Below, in pieces: positions 51,287 to 59,189 of a DNA stretch of 64,000 bases. Position 1 is the first letter of the stretch, and every line of letters begins with the position of its first letter. The DNA is from Levilactobacillus fuyuanensis. Lineage in GTDB: Bacteria > Bacillota > Bacilli > Lactobacillales > Lactobacillaceae. The position numbers and the translations under genes were made by a program. A model generated the notes under the pieces. The model saw only the letters and a list, made by a program, of their open reading frames with translations. It did no database searches and had not been told where the DNA came from. The stretch spans positions 1-64,000 of the forward strand of contig NZ_RHNZ01000005.1 of NCBI RefSeq assembly GCF_003946395.1, given 5' to 3'.

Positions 51287-52042
51287 GTGTTAGCCGTGTA
51301 TCTTTGTGAAGATAATCAGGAACAATTGGCGCACTATACGGACGTGGTGAAGCGCTACATCATGATCAATGATTATGATATGGAAATTCGATTGGCTACG
51401 CCCAGTCCACAGGCATTATTAAAGGACTTGGCGGACAATCCACCGGAGTATGCCCTGTTCTTTCTCGACATTGAATTCCCAGCCGAGGACACGACGGGAC
51501 TAGAAACGGCCATTGCCATTCGTCGGCAACTCGGGTTTGCGGAGATCGTCTTCGTCACGACCCACTCCGAAATGGCATTACTGACCTTCGAACGGAAAGT
51601 GGAGCCGATGGACTTCGTGGTTAAGGACCTGGGCCGCGCACAGATCGATCAGAAATTACGGGAGAATGTTGACTACGGGTATCAACGCTATACCGATTAC
51701 TTAGGGAATACTGAAAATTTATTTAGCTATAATATTGGCGGTCGCACCTTCAGCCTGCCCATGGGCGACGTTTATTTTGTGGCGACCGCGGAAACGCCTC
51801 ACAAGGTTACGGTGCATGCGGCCAGTCAGCTGGTTGAGTTTCCGGGATTTTTGAAGGATATCGCCGATCAATATCCGGAACTGTATCGAACGGATAAGAG
51901 CTTTCTCGTTAATCTAGATAATGTTAGTGGCATTGATGAATCGACGCGGCGGTTAGTTTTCCCAAATGGAGACACCACCGATGTTGCTACTCGTCGTTTT
52001 CATGAGGTCAAAACCTTGGTTCAAAAACATTTAAAGTCCTAA
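51287..52042 (+). CDS. LytTR response regulator (AgrA/PlnC-like)
   Basis: A 251-residue regulator. The receiver domain (about residues 1-130) has the acidic pocket Glu8-Asp9 and the phosphoacceptor Asp61 in FFLDIEFPAED; a LytTR DNA-binding domain follows (about 148-250, RTDKSFLVNLDNVSGID near its middle). The GTG start at 51287 is chosen because AGAGGA lies nine bases upstream. A longer frame would begin inside the -10 box TATAAT (51222-51227), so it cannot be on the transcript. It heads an operon with two AgrC-like kinases. LytTR regulators of this class bind paired direct repeats and usually serve peptide quorum sensing, but no peptide gene is visible here. Confidence 0.9.
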   Translation: MLAVYLCEDNQEQLAHYTDVVKRYIMINDYDMEIRLATPSPQALLKDLADNPPEYALFFLDIEFPAEDTTGLETAIAIRRQLGFAEIVFVTTHSEMALLTFERKVEPMDFVVKDLGRAQIDQKLRENVDYGYQRYTDYLGNTENLFSYNIGGRTFSLPMGDVYFVATAETPHKVTVHAASQLVEFPGFLKDIADQYPELYRTDKSFLVNLDNVSGIDESTRRLVFPNGDTTDVATRRFHEVKTLVQKHLKS

Positions 52043-52057
52043 GAGGGTGCACAAAAA

Positions 52058-53389
52058 ATGATGGTGGACTTACTTCAAATCTTTGGTCGACATTTCTGGG
52101 TAAACCTAGCCTTGGCCGTGACCATGCAGTGGTTCATCACGCTGTGGGTCGGGGTCATTCGGCCGCAGAACTGGAAATTACCACTCAAGTGGATCGGTTG
52201 GGGTCTGATTCCAGCCTTTATCGGGGAATCGTGGGCCCTCCTGATTCCACCGATCAGTGCATTAACGTATCTGATTCATCACCGACGGAAATCAACATTG
52301 ATCTTCGTCAACGCCACCATCGTGATTTTTCTCGTGGTGGTGTTGATCAACGATGTCTGTCGTCAGGTTTTTATTGAGCTGTGGGGGTTGACCTTTACCA
52401 ACAGCGTTTCCGGGTTGACGGCCCGGTTAATTTTTCAGTTCTTTATTTACATCTTAATCTCGGTCGGCGTTTCTGGGATGCGGGTGCAACCCGGAAATTT
52501 AGACGCGTTGGAATTCAGCCGCAAGGAACAGTGGACCGTCATGGCGCTATTGGGAAGCCTCGCCGTTCTAGCGGAAATGTCTTCACTGATTATTCACCAC
52601 CTGCAGATCACGCACGCCATGTTGACCTTTTCCCTGAGTATTGAATTGGTGATGATCTTGTTGATTACGGTCAGCTTATTTGCCTTTTTCCAAAGTTTCT
52701 TTCACCGGCAGCGGGTCCGCGCCAATTATCAAGAGAGCCTAATCAGAACGCGCTATGATCGACGCATGTCCGATCAAGTGCGGGCCATTCGCCAATTTAA
52801 ACAAAACTATCAAAAGCAGATGCTGCGACTCGGCGATTATCTAGACGCTGAAGACTATGAGGGCTTGGCGATCTATTACGAAACGCTGAGTTCCCGCTGG
52901 TCGGCGACCCACCACCTGGTTGGTATTGAAGCCGATGGGCTGCAGCAGTTAAACGATCCACCGTTAAAGAGTCTCTTGTTTCAGAAATTATTGGCGGCCC
53001 AAAATAAAGATCGTGATATACGATTGGAAATTCCCACGCCGGTCAAGACGTTACCCATGAATAGCATGGAGCTTCTGCGTATCATGGGAATTCTGTTGGA
53101 CAATGCGATTGAAGCGCCGGCCGTTGGGGATAATTCCACAATCTACTGCGCCATTCTAGACTATCCCGATGCCGTCGAATTGGCCGTTGCCAATCCCGTT
53201 TCACGAGAGAATCCGCCACAGATCAATCAATTCATGCGGGCGGGTTACACCACTAAAGGCGGTAGCCATGGTCTTGGATTGAGTACGGTCCACGAAATCG
53301 TTGACCATACAGAGAACGCCGCACTACAGATTGCGATTAAGCGCGGTCGCTTGTATTTCACAGTGATTCTGACGAAGCCGGGGAGGTGA
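52058..53389 (+). CDS. AgrC-like sensor kinase A: ATP-binding domain intact, phosphoacceptor His missing
   Basis: A 443-residue HPK10-type kinase with about six transmembrane helices (residues 1-212), a dimerisation helix region (about 220-290) and a C-terminal GHKL ATPase domain. The N box GILLDNAIEA (Asn349) and the G box TTKGGSHGLGLSTV (about 398-411) are intact. The dimerisation motif that should read FxHDYxN is FKQNYQKQM, with Gln249 in place of His. It aligns with FSHDYQNML in the next gene, so the position is secure. GAGGGTG precedes the ATG; the gene starts 15 bases after the regulator. It can probably bind ATP but not autophosphorylate. Confidence 0.88.
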   Translation: MMVDLLQIFGRHFWVNLALAVTMQWFITLWVGVIRPQNWKLPLKWIGWGLIPAFIGESWALLIPPISALTYLIHHRRKSTLIFVNATIVIFLVVVLINDVCRQVFIELWGLTFTNSVSGLTARLIFQFFIYILISVGVSGMRVQPGNLDALEFSRKEQWTVMALLGSLAVLAEMSSLIIHHLQITHAMLTFSLSIELVMILLITVSLFAFFQSFFHRQRVRANYQESLIRTRYDRRMSDQVRAIRQFKQNYQKQMLRLGDYLDAEDYEGLAIYYETLSSRWSATHHLVGIEADGLQQLNDPPLKSLLFQKLLAAQNKDRDIRLEIPTPVKTLPMNSMELLRIMGILLDNAIEAPAVGDNSTIYCAILDYPDAVELAVANPVSRENPPQINQFMRAGYTTKGGSHGLGLSTVHEIVDHTENAALQIAIKRGRLYFTVILTKPGR

Positions 53390-53393
53390 GCAT

Positions 53394-54719
53394 GTGATTA
53401 CGGTAAATGCGGTTAGTTTTGGTTTGGCGGATTTTTCGTTGGTCTTTTGGTTTGTCTACTTTCAATATTACTGGTTTCCAGGCTTGCACGTGAAGAACAA
53501 GTTCTTACTTTACTGTGCGTTGGCTGGGTTGGGCTTCATGGCGCTGGATCTGTTGAATCCCTTCACGGCGACCAGTAAGCTTCTCGGCATGTTGCCAATT
53601 ATCGTGCTCCTGGTCCTAGAGGTTGGACTGCTGGCAGTTCAAAATAACTGGCAGTTCTTACCGGCCTTCATAGACGTGTCGATTCTCGCCTATCTGCTGA
53701 CGGAATTCGTGGATATGCTGGTTATTGCTGGGACGATTCGGTTGACCAGTGTCCGGTTTGCGGCTAGTGTTTGGGGAACCCTTACTGAGCTGACTATCGA
53801 TAGTGTGATTTTTGCGATGATTGCGATGGGTATCTGGTTCACGCGGGCGCCGATGGAAAATTTGATTCAGTCCATGCTGGGGCGGACTACGGAGTACCTC
53901 TTTCTCATCTTCATGGCGGTCTTGGGGCTGATATACATTCTCTTCGAATATTCACTACAGAGTTTAGCGGATTCCGATCACTACCTGATTTTTTTGGCAG
54001 GAATTTCTGGAACGCTACTCATTGGGTTAACGCTGAGCACATACATGCTGATGCAGACCCATTTACAAGAGGAACACACGCAACTTCAGACGCAACAACA
54101 GGCCTTTCGGGAGCAGTATACGACCGAACTCAATCGGCAGCTGGCCACCGTGCGTAAATTCAGTCACGACTATCAAAATATGTTGTTGGGACTGGGCGGT
54201 TACCTGGAGGATAAGGATTACGATGGTTTTCGGCAACTCTACATCGACATTCGTTCCGGCTGGGAAACTAGCAATGCGGCCGAATTGACGATTGACGACT
54301 TGTCCAACATTCCCAGTTCAAGTCTCCGTTACGGCCTCTATCACAACTATCTGATGGCGCGTGATCAGGGGGTCCAGCTCTTTGTGAAGGTGCCAGAACC
54401 GTTGACGGCTACCGTGGCAACGCTCAAGGAAATGGCTGCGGCAATCGACAAGACGTTACCACCAATTATTCCATCGATTAGCCATATCACACCATCAATG
54501 ATCACGCTGGAATTGGCGGAGACTACCCAGTCCTTGCGCCTATCACTGACTTTTCCAGTGCCACTGGACGCCAAGGTCGACGGTAGGAACCGTGTCGTCG
54601 CTGAACGGGGGATGCTAGATTTCTCCAAACTCCAGCGTTCGTTACCTCAAACAGCGACCAGTACGCTAAAAATCAAGTTGCACTGGGGTCAGCTCATTAT
54701 TGCGTTACCAAAAGGGTAG
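53394..54719 (+). CDS. AgrC-like sensor kinase B: phosphoacceptor His present, ATP-binding boxes lost
   Basis: A 441-residue membrane protein with six or seven transmembrane helices (residues 1-220), then a dimerisation helix with the HPK10 motif VRKFSHDYQNMLLGLGGYL; His258 is the likely phosphoacceptor. Where the N box should be there is AAAIDKTLPPII, and no G box is present in the degenerate C-terminal domain (about 310-441). The GTG start follows GGGAGGTGAG, four bases after the end of kinase A. It can accept phosphate but not bind ATP in the normal way. Together with kinase A it could form a complete heteromeric kinase. No terminator follows directly; RNA2 has its own promoter downstream. 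Confidence 0.85.
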   Translation: MITVNAVSFGLADFSLVFWFVYFQYYWFPGLHVKNKFLLYCALAGLGFMALDLLNPFTATSKLLGMLPIIVLLVLEVGLLAVQNNWQFLPAFIDVSILAYLLTEFVDMLVIAGTIRLTSVRFAASVWGTLTELTIDSVIFAMIAMGIWFTRAPMENLIQSMLGRTTEYLFLIFMAVLGLIYILFEYSLQSLADSDHYLIFLAGISGTLLIGLTLSTYMLMQTHLQEEHTQLQTQQQAFREQYTTELNRQLATVRKFSHDYQNMLLGLGGYLEDKDYDGFRQLYIDIRSGWETSNAAELTIDDLSNIPSSSLRYGLYHNYLMARDQGVQLFVKVPEPLTATVATLKEMAAAIDKTLPPIIPSISHITPSMITLELAETTQSLRLSLTFPVPLDAKVDGRNRVVAERGMLDFSKLQRSLPQTATSTLKIKLHWGQLIIALPKG

Positions 54720-54797
54720 TTCAACCATTGGAAGTTTCACAAAGTTTGTTTGATGAAACAATTAACTAAAAAGTAATGTTAGCAATAAGGCCCTTCC

Positions 54798-54834
54798 TGA
54801 AAACGCTTGCAATTCTACTGCCATCTGATATACT
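54798..54834 (+). promoter_or_regulatory. Promoter with cre overlapping the -35 box
   Basis: TTGCAA (54807-54812) and TATACT (54829-54834), 16 bases apart. TGAAAACGCTTGCA (54798-54811) matches cre at 13 of 14 positions and covers the -35 box. It drives the noncoding region that follows. Confidence 0.75.
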
Positions 54835-54840
54835 GGGACA

Positions 54841-55107
54841 TGTAATACCAATCAATCTTTCAGAGAATTCCGAATAATCCGGCAGTTTGACGGGTTCTCG
54901 ACTTTGTGAAAGTAGCTCTTATCGTAAGGATTAGAGTTACCTTTGCAGACTGAGTTAGTGACCCAGACTGGCTCAATCAGGTTGCTCAATAAACTACATA
55001 TTGAGATTATGGCTAAGCTGAGTAAACAGCGTTTTCCTGACTACACCTCGAGGATGTTGTAAAACTCAATGATGCTGGGAACCGGAGTTGGTTACTCCGG
55101 TTTTTTT
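54841..55107 (+). ncRNA. CcpA-linked structured noncoding RNA downstream of the kinases
   Basis: About 267 bases with a promoter, no credible reading frame and a strong terminator. Hairpins: GAGAATTCC with GGGTTCTC; GTAGCTCT-ATC with GGAT-AGAGTTAC (about 54911-54940); CTCAATA with TATTGAG (about 54985-55006, perfect). It does not resemble 6S, tmRNA, SRP or RNase P cores. The cre over its promoter predicts repression by CcpA on good sugars. Its place after an agr-like operon recalls RNAIII, but sequence similarity to RNAIII was not seen. Confidence 0.65.
55080..55107 (+). terminator. Terminator of the downstream RNA
   Basis: AACCGGAGT and ACTCCGGTT form a perfect nine-base stem with a five-base loop, then TTTTTTT. 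Confidence 0.92.
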
Positions 55108-55119
55108 GTGTAGAGAGTG

Positions 55120-55304
55120 GAGCAAGGCGATTAGGTTCTGAGCATTAGGGAGCTAAGGTCTTCTGTTCGGCTTTGCCGGACAGGAGGACTTAGATTTCTA
55201 AGCGGAAGAACCTGCCTTGCGTAACTCGTTTCAAAGGTCGCATATTTCCCAAGTAATCTGGCGAGAGTGAGTTTAACTCTCTAAGCCGAAGTAGCCAGTA
55301 ACAA
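55120..55304. repeat. Structured repeat unit A
   Basis: First full copy of a roughly 180-base element. The outer stem AGGTTCT (55133-55139) pairs with AGAACCT (55207-55213), extended by CAAGG / CCTTG. Inside, GAGCATTA and TAAGCGGA flank a 19-base hairpin (55153-55193). A second hairpin follows (GAGAG / CTCTC within CTGGC / GCCAG, about 55258-55298). Coding strand unknown; no reading frame. Confidence 0.65.
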
Positions 55305-55307
55305 CTC

Positions 55308-55370
55308 ATGCCGGACAGGAGTTCCTTATTTTGCTAAGCGGAAGAATCTGGCTTGCGGAACTCGTTTCAA
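55308..55370. repeat. Structured repeat unit B, partial
   Basis: A truncated copy: GCCGGACAGGAG, then GCTAAGCGGAAGAATCTG and CTTGCGGAACTCGTTTCAA match the 3' half of the first stem domain of unit A. The 5' half is missing, so it cannot fold like A. Confidence 0.6.
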
Positions 55371-55384
55371 CTAGAGTGTGAAGG

Positions 55385-55560
55385 CGGGCGGTAGGTCCTG
55401 AGCATTAACGTAGATAAGTGCCCGCTTGGCGGAGCCGAGCCGGTGCTTATCTGGGTTAAGCGCAGGGACCTGCCCGACTGAACACGTTTCGGAGGCCGCA
55501 AGTTTTCGAACATCTTGGCGAGAGCAAATTCAATGCTCCAAACCAGAGTGATCACTAGTA
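55385..55560. repeat. Structured repeat unit C
   Basis: Second full copy, diverged in sequence but not in folding. AGGTCCT (55393-55399) pairs with AGGGACCT (55464-55471); the inner hairpin AGATAAG..CTTATCT (55412-55452) differs from the one in A, yet pairs over about 18 positions. GAGCATTA and TAAGCG are conserved. The second hairpin keeps GGCGAGAG and pairs GAGC with GCTC. Confidence 0.65.
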
Positions 55561-55765
55561 GTTAAACCGAAATAGTCAGTAATTTCAGTAGTACTGGTCA
55601 ATAGGTCTTCAATCCATGCTGTACGCACCAACTCCCGCTAACGGAGGATATCCCTACACTTACTACTAATGTAAAAATCCCAAAATGAGTCGCACAAATC
55701 CGCCAAATCCAATAAAATCTTAAACATTTCCCAATAGCCGCAACCAGCTTACACAGCCCTAGACA

Positions 55766-55815
55766 ACAAAAAACATCGCGTAACCCCGGCCGCATCCAGA
55801 GTTACGCGATGTTAA
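55766..55815 (-). terminator. Terminator of the small membrane peptide gene
   Basis: GTTACGCGATGT pairs with ACATCGCGTAAC over 12 bases; on minus TTTTTTGTTG follows. The region between repeat unit C and this terminator shows no gene. Confidence 0.9.
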
Positions 55816-55831
55816 ACTTTATCAAACGATA

Positions 55832-55918
55832 CTAACTTAAGTTGACTAATCCCCAAATCAATAAGATGGCCAACATCCCCGCAAGAATGATTAGGGCTAG
55901 TTTTTGTTGCCAGCGCAT
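55832..55918 (-). CDS. Small membrane peptide, 28 residues
   Basis: A short frame begins MRWQQKLALIILAGML and ends LLIWGLVNLS. It is a single hydrophobic helix with a basic N-terminus, so it should insert in the membrane. A very strong ribosome site (AGGGGGG) lies a few bases before the ATG, and a long terminator follows within 20 bases of the stop. A -10-like TATACT lies upstream on minus. Such a set of signals supports a real small gene. It could be a regulatory membrane peptide or a type I toxin; no antisense RNA promoter was identified. Confidence 0.6.
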   Translation of the reverse strand: MRWQQKLALIILAGMLAILLIWGLVNLS

Positions 55919-56036
55919 CAAATCCCCCCTAGCCATATCAACTGACTACAGTATAGCTGGATTCAATGATTAACAACCACAAACGTCCTCATCGTGGAAA
56001 AATTGACGTTTACGAGTTTGTTAGTGTCACGGGGGA

Positions 56037-56927
56037 TTACTTCTCCGAGAACACGGCAAAATCAGCCGGTACGGGCGCCGTCACGGTCGTTAGAGGCCCA
56101 TCTACGGTAAATGGCTGTGGAAAGGTTAAACGCCAGCAGTGAAGCCGTAAGCGGTCCTGACTGGCGGGGGCGTATAGCGGGTCGCCAATCAAGGGATGTC
56201 CCACGGCCGCCAAGTGCACACGTAGTTGGTGCGTCCGGCCCGTTTCCAACCAAAGTTTGACCAGCGTTGCATTGGCCTGGTGGTCGACGGCTTCATAGTG
56301 GGTCACGGCGGATTGGGCATTCAGCCCGTTCACCTGACGCTTACGTTTGTCGTGGGGATCACGGCCGATGGGGTCGGTAAAGGTGCCATTACCCGTGAGC
56401 TGGCCGTGAACCCAGGCCAGGTAGGTTCGTTGCACGCGTTTCTCGGCAATGTTGCGAACCATGATGGGGACCACGGCGGGCGTCTTCGTCATCATCAGGG
56501 CACCGGTGGTCTCCTGATCCAGCCGACTCAGAATGTAGGGCCCCGGTTCGTCGTCGCCCAGGTAAGCGGCTACGTGATTGAGGGTGGTTCCGCGCTCGCC
56601 GGGCTGGTTGGGGTGGGTCTTACTGCCGCGAGTTTTGTTGATGATGAGCAGGTCGGCCGTCTCATAAAGAACTGCGACCGTTGCTGCGCTGTCCGGGTCC
56701 ACATTGGGAAAGGGTTCAGCGAAGTCGGCCGGCAGAAAGGTTAGATGAACGATGTCTCCAGCTATGACGAGTTGATTCATCGAGCGGTAGGCACCGTTCA
56801 CCAGCACCCGTTGGCTGATGCGCAAGTCGTGAATCAAGTGTTTGGGAATCAGCCAGGCACTCAGGAGTTGCCGCAGGGGCAGCGATGCCTGACTATTGGG
56901 AATGGCGATGGTGTAAGTCCAGTCCAT
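56037..56927 (-). CDS. RluA/RluD-family pseudouridine synthase
   Basis: A 296-residue synthase. The catalytic Asp is in YILSRLDQETTGALMM (about residue 141), with the earlier NKTRGSKTHPN segment and the late HQLRVHLAAVGHPLIGDPLY motif. A short S4-like N-terminal domain (about 10-75) is present. The start at 56927 follows AAAGGAG; a longer frame lacks a site. It modifies uridines in rRNA or tRNA, but which ones cannot be told. Lactobacilli have several paralogues. Confidence 0.92.
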   Translation of the reverse strand: MDWTYTIAIPNSQASLPLRQLLSAWLIPKHLIHDLRISQRVLVNGAYRSMNQLVIAGDIVHLTFLPADFAEPFPNVDPDSAATVAVLYETADLLIINKTRGSKTHPNQPGERGTTLNHVAAYLGDDEPGPYILSRLDQETTGALMMTKTPAVVPIMVRNIAEKRVQRTYLAWVHGQLTGNGTFTDPIGRDPHDKRKRQVNGLNAQSAVTHYEAVDHQANATLVKLWLETGRTHQLRVHLAAVGHPLIGDPLYAPASQDRLRLHCWRLTFPQPFTVDGPLTTVTAPVPADFAVFSEK

Positions 56928-56984
56928 GGGAAGCTCCTTTCTAAAAAAGTCGGCAGTCGACTTGAAAATGCAGTCTGACCAGAC

Positions 56985-57017
56985 AAAATGACCCACCGCA
57001 AAAGCGGCGGGCCATTT
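56985..57017 (-). terminator. Terminator of uspA
   Basis: On minus GGCCCGCCGC pairs with GCGGTGGGTC (wobble allowed) and TTTTG follows. Confidence 0.8.
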
Positions 57018-57028
57018 TAAGTTAGCTG

Positions 57029-57484
57029 TTATTTCGTAAGTTCTGGTTTGACGATCAGCACGTCGCAGATAGCGGAACGGCTGACGTAGTTGGTAACTGA
57101 GCCGACCATTAACCGTTCAACGGCGGTCAGACCAGTTGAGCCGATCACGATTAATTCTGAACCGTGGTCCGCAGGGAATTCCCGCGCAATAACTGGCTTA
57201 GGATTTCCGAAACGCACGTGAATGCTGACATCGGGAACACCGGCGTTGATTGCTTGTTGCTTCAAGCTTTCCAACCGGTCTTGAACGTCTTGTGAGAGCT
57301 TGTAAATGACATCGCCACTCACAGCGCCACCATAAGTATCGCTGAATTGGTTAACTTCGAGGACGTTTAAGATATCAAGATGTGTTTGGTTACGTTTAGC
57401 GACTTCGATTGCTTTTTCTAAAACTGGTTGGGTTGCCTTAGAACCGTCAACGGGAACCAGAATGTTCTTGTATTGTTGTAACAT
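57029..57484 (-). CDS. Universal stress protein UspA family
   Basis: A 151-residue UspA domain. ILVPVDGSKATQPVLEKA starts the fold and the ATP-binding G-2x-G-9x-G(S/T) motif is seen as GSTGLTAVERLMVGSVTNYV (about residues 122-141). The start at 57484 follows AAGGGGTGG by eight bases; a frame nine codons longer is not supported. Upstream, TTACAC and TATAGT with 16 bases between form a likely promoter. It probably has a stress role; no partner gene is nearby. Confidence 0.93.
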   Translation of the reverse strand: MLQQYKNILVPVDGSKATQPVLEKAIEVAKRNQTHLDILNVLEVNQFSDTYGGAVSGDVIYKLSQDVQDRLESLKQQAINAGVPDVSIHVRFGNPKPVIAREFPADHGSELIVIGSTGLTAVERLMVGSVTNYVSRSAICDVLIVKPELTK

Positions 57485-57639
57485 AAAGAATGCCACCCCT
57501 TCACGAGACATGTTGATACTTTACCTATACTATATCATTTATTGGCGAATGTGTAAGCACTTAATTGCACGTCCCGCAGTGAAAGGACGTGAAAAAGCCG
57601 CAATTAAGGGGGTTGACGGATTGTAAAAAAATCTGCCGC

Positions 57640-57875
57640 TCACAATTGAAAATGCGTGGCGATACTTTTCCGCTGATTTGGTCGTAATAACCAGAAGACG
57701 GCAGCCAGTTCGACGAGAAATTCAAGGGTACTAAAATTGATGGTAAATCAGTTGGGTGCGGTCTGAACGACAGATCCCGTTCCCGCTAAAATGATGAAAT
57801 CGTTGGCGAAATGACACCTAGCATACCAAGCCATACGAGAAGCGTGGTGGAAATTGACGCACGTTTTATCTTCAT
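57640..57875 (-). pseudogene. Decayed small membrane protein
   Basis: On minus a reading begins MKIKRASISTTLLVWLGMLG and runs to ISPTISS. After a one-base shift it continues with IILAGTGSVVQTAPN, a TGA stop, then FTINFSTLEFLVELAAVFWL and RPNQRKSIATHFQL before a final stop. Joined, it would be a protein of about 78 residues with two hydrophobic helices. One frameshift and one in-frame TGA (where TGG would restore Trp) mark it as broken. The original family is not recognised. Confidence 0.5.
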
Positions 57876-57900
57876 CGGGATAGCTTCTTTCGTGACAGAG

Positions 57901-58866
57901 TTAGACGCGGTCACGCGGTACGACCATCAGAGCCGTTGCGGCCACGTTGAAGCGGTGCTGCATGACGCCATCAATCTGGCGGGTCAGGTCGTAAATCGTG
58001 GCGGCCGTCATCTGCGGATCGACGGCAACCGTGACGCTGACCATGATGAGGTTGCCATCGTAGTAGGCTTTGAGAAAGACTACCGAGCGGACGCCTGGGA
58101 AGGCAGCAATCTGTTGGCGGTAACGGTGCTCCAATTGCGGATCGAAGTAGTCGACGAGGTTTAGGCTGCTGGTTCGAAAAATTTTAATTCCGGTATATAG
58201 AATGTAGCAGCCCAGAATCAGACTGGCCAGGCCATCGAGCCAAGTCGCCCGCAACCACGCCACACTGATGATGGTCAGGACGGTCACGGCACTAGTCAAC
58301 GCGTCCGTCAGGGAATCTCGCGCCGCCGCTGTTAACGCAGTATTGGCGAGTACCTTGGCTCAGTGGCGGTTGGAGAGCCACAACCCAGTCAATAGAATTC
58401 CGGAAATCAGGGCGCCAACGATGGCAACGCCTTGTTCTAGGTGGTAGGTCGGGCGCTGAATCAAGACGAGCAGGGCCTTGTAAATGATATCGGCGGCGAT
58501 GATCACCATGACTAGACCGGCAATCAACGTGTAGATCGTTTCAAAGCGGAAGCGAGACTGCTGAATGCGGGGCCCCAAGGTAGTCTGTTCCTCCTTGGAA
58601 ATGGGCGCGCCCCAGAGGTCATCGTCCTTGGTCTTAGCGGCGATGTACAGCCCGGTCATGAGGAGACCCGTGGAGAAGATGCCAGAGAGGTTATTGAAGG
58701 CATCGGCCTGGAGCACTTGAGAGTGGCCAACCTGTGCGCAGAAAAATTCCACGGTGAAGAGGCTGAGGTAGATGCTGACGTTCTCCCAGAGGTGATGGTG
58801 GGCGCGGCGCAAGCGGTCAACGGCAGCGTGTTGAATTTGGTCCCAGTGGGGATTGGCAGTAGTCAT
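57901..58866 (-). pseudogene. CDF cation efflux protein interrupted by one in-frame TGA
   Basis: A cation diffusion facilitator read in one frame of 322 codons. The first 168 residues (four helices, with metal-site VLQADAFNNLSGI) end at a TGA at 58360. The same frame continues past it with AKVLANTALTAAARDSLTDA, which carries the second metal-site Asp pair, and the C-terminal cytoplasmic domain ending VVPRDRV. Nothing else is broken. The position of the stop falls between helices IV and V, where the metal-site helix begins, so the truncated product cannot work. It is either a recent nonsense mutation or a sequencing error. Confidence 0.8.
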
Positions 58867-59110
58867 GGTAACATCTCCCGTCTAGTTAAAAGTAGCCCTA
58901 GTATCGAACCTAACAGGTGCTAGCGCCATTCTGGTGACTAGGTTGGGGAAGTAGGCTAACTGATGGCAGGTACTATAACAAAATAAATATCGGGGTGGTA
59001 TTTCAGCGGGATAATTTGAGATTTGCTGGTTAGTGCCCCGTGACTTTCAGCGTTATTAAAATGCTTATAAAGGCCGATGCGGCGGAGATTTAATGCTTGG
59101 TGTTTGTCGG

Positions 59111-59134
59111 GTATTCGCGTATAGTGGCGAATAC
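59111..59134. repeat. Inverted repeat, 8-base arms
   Basis: GTATTCGC and GCGAATAC are separated by eight bases in the gene-free stretch 58867-59483. It may be an operator or part of a lost element. Confidence 0.4.
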
Positions 59135-59189
59135 AGAAGCTGAGATAGGAGGAGAAGAAAGCTGTTACAACATGTATGGCGATTGTGAT

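Noticed and set aside
50726-55831. A pheromone precursor gene (AgrD-like or double-glycine) for the two-component locus
   Set aside because: Short frames such as the 14-codon one at 51160 lack ribosome sites, leader motifs and a processing partner. None could be supported.
56226-56744. A 172-codon open frame on the plus strand opposite the pseudouridine synthase gene
   Set aside because: The minus-strand gene has the catalytic RLD motif and a good start; the plus frame has a Gly/Val-rich shadow composition and no ribosome site.
57640-58866. TGA read as Trp or selenocysteine, since two in-frame TGA codons occur close together
   Set aside because: All other genes of the window use TGA as an ordinary stop and TGG for Trp, one of the two frames also has a frameshift, and no recoding element is seen. 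Decay or sequencing error is simpler.
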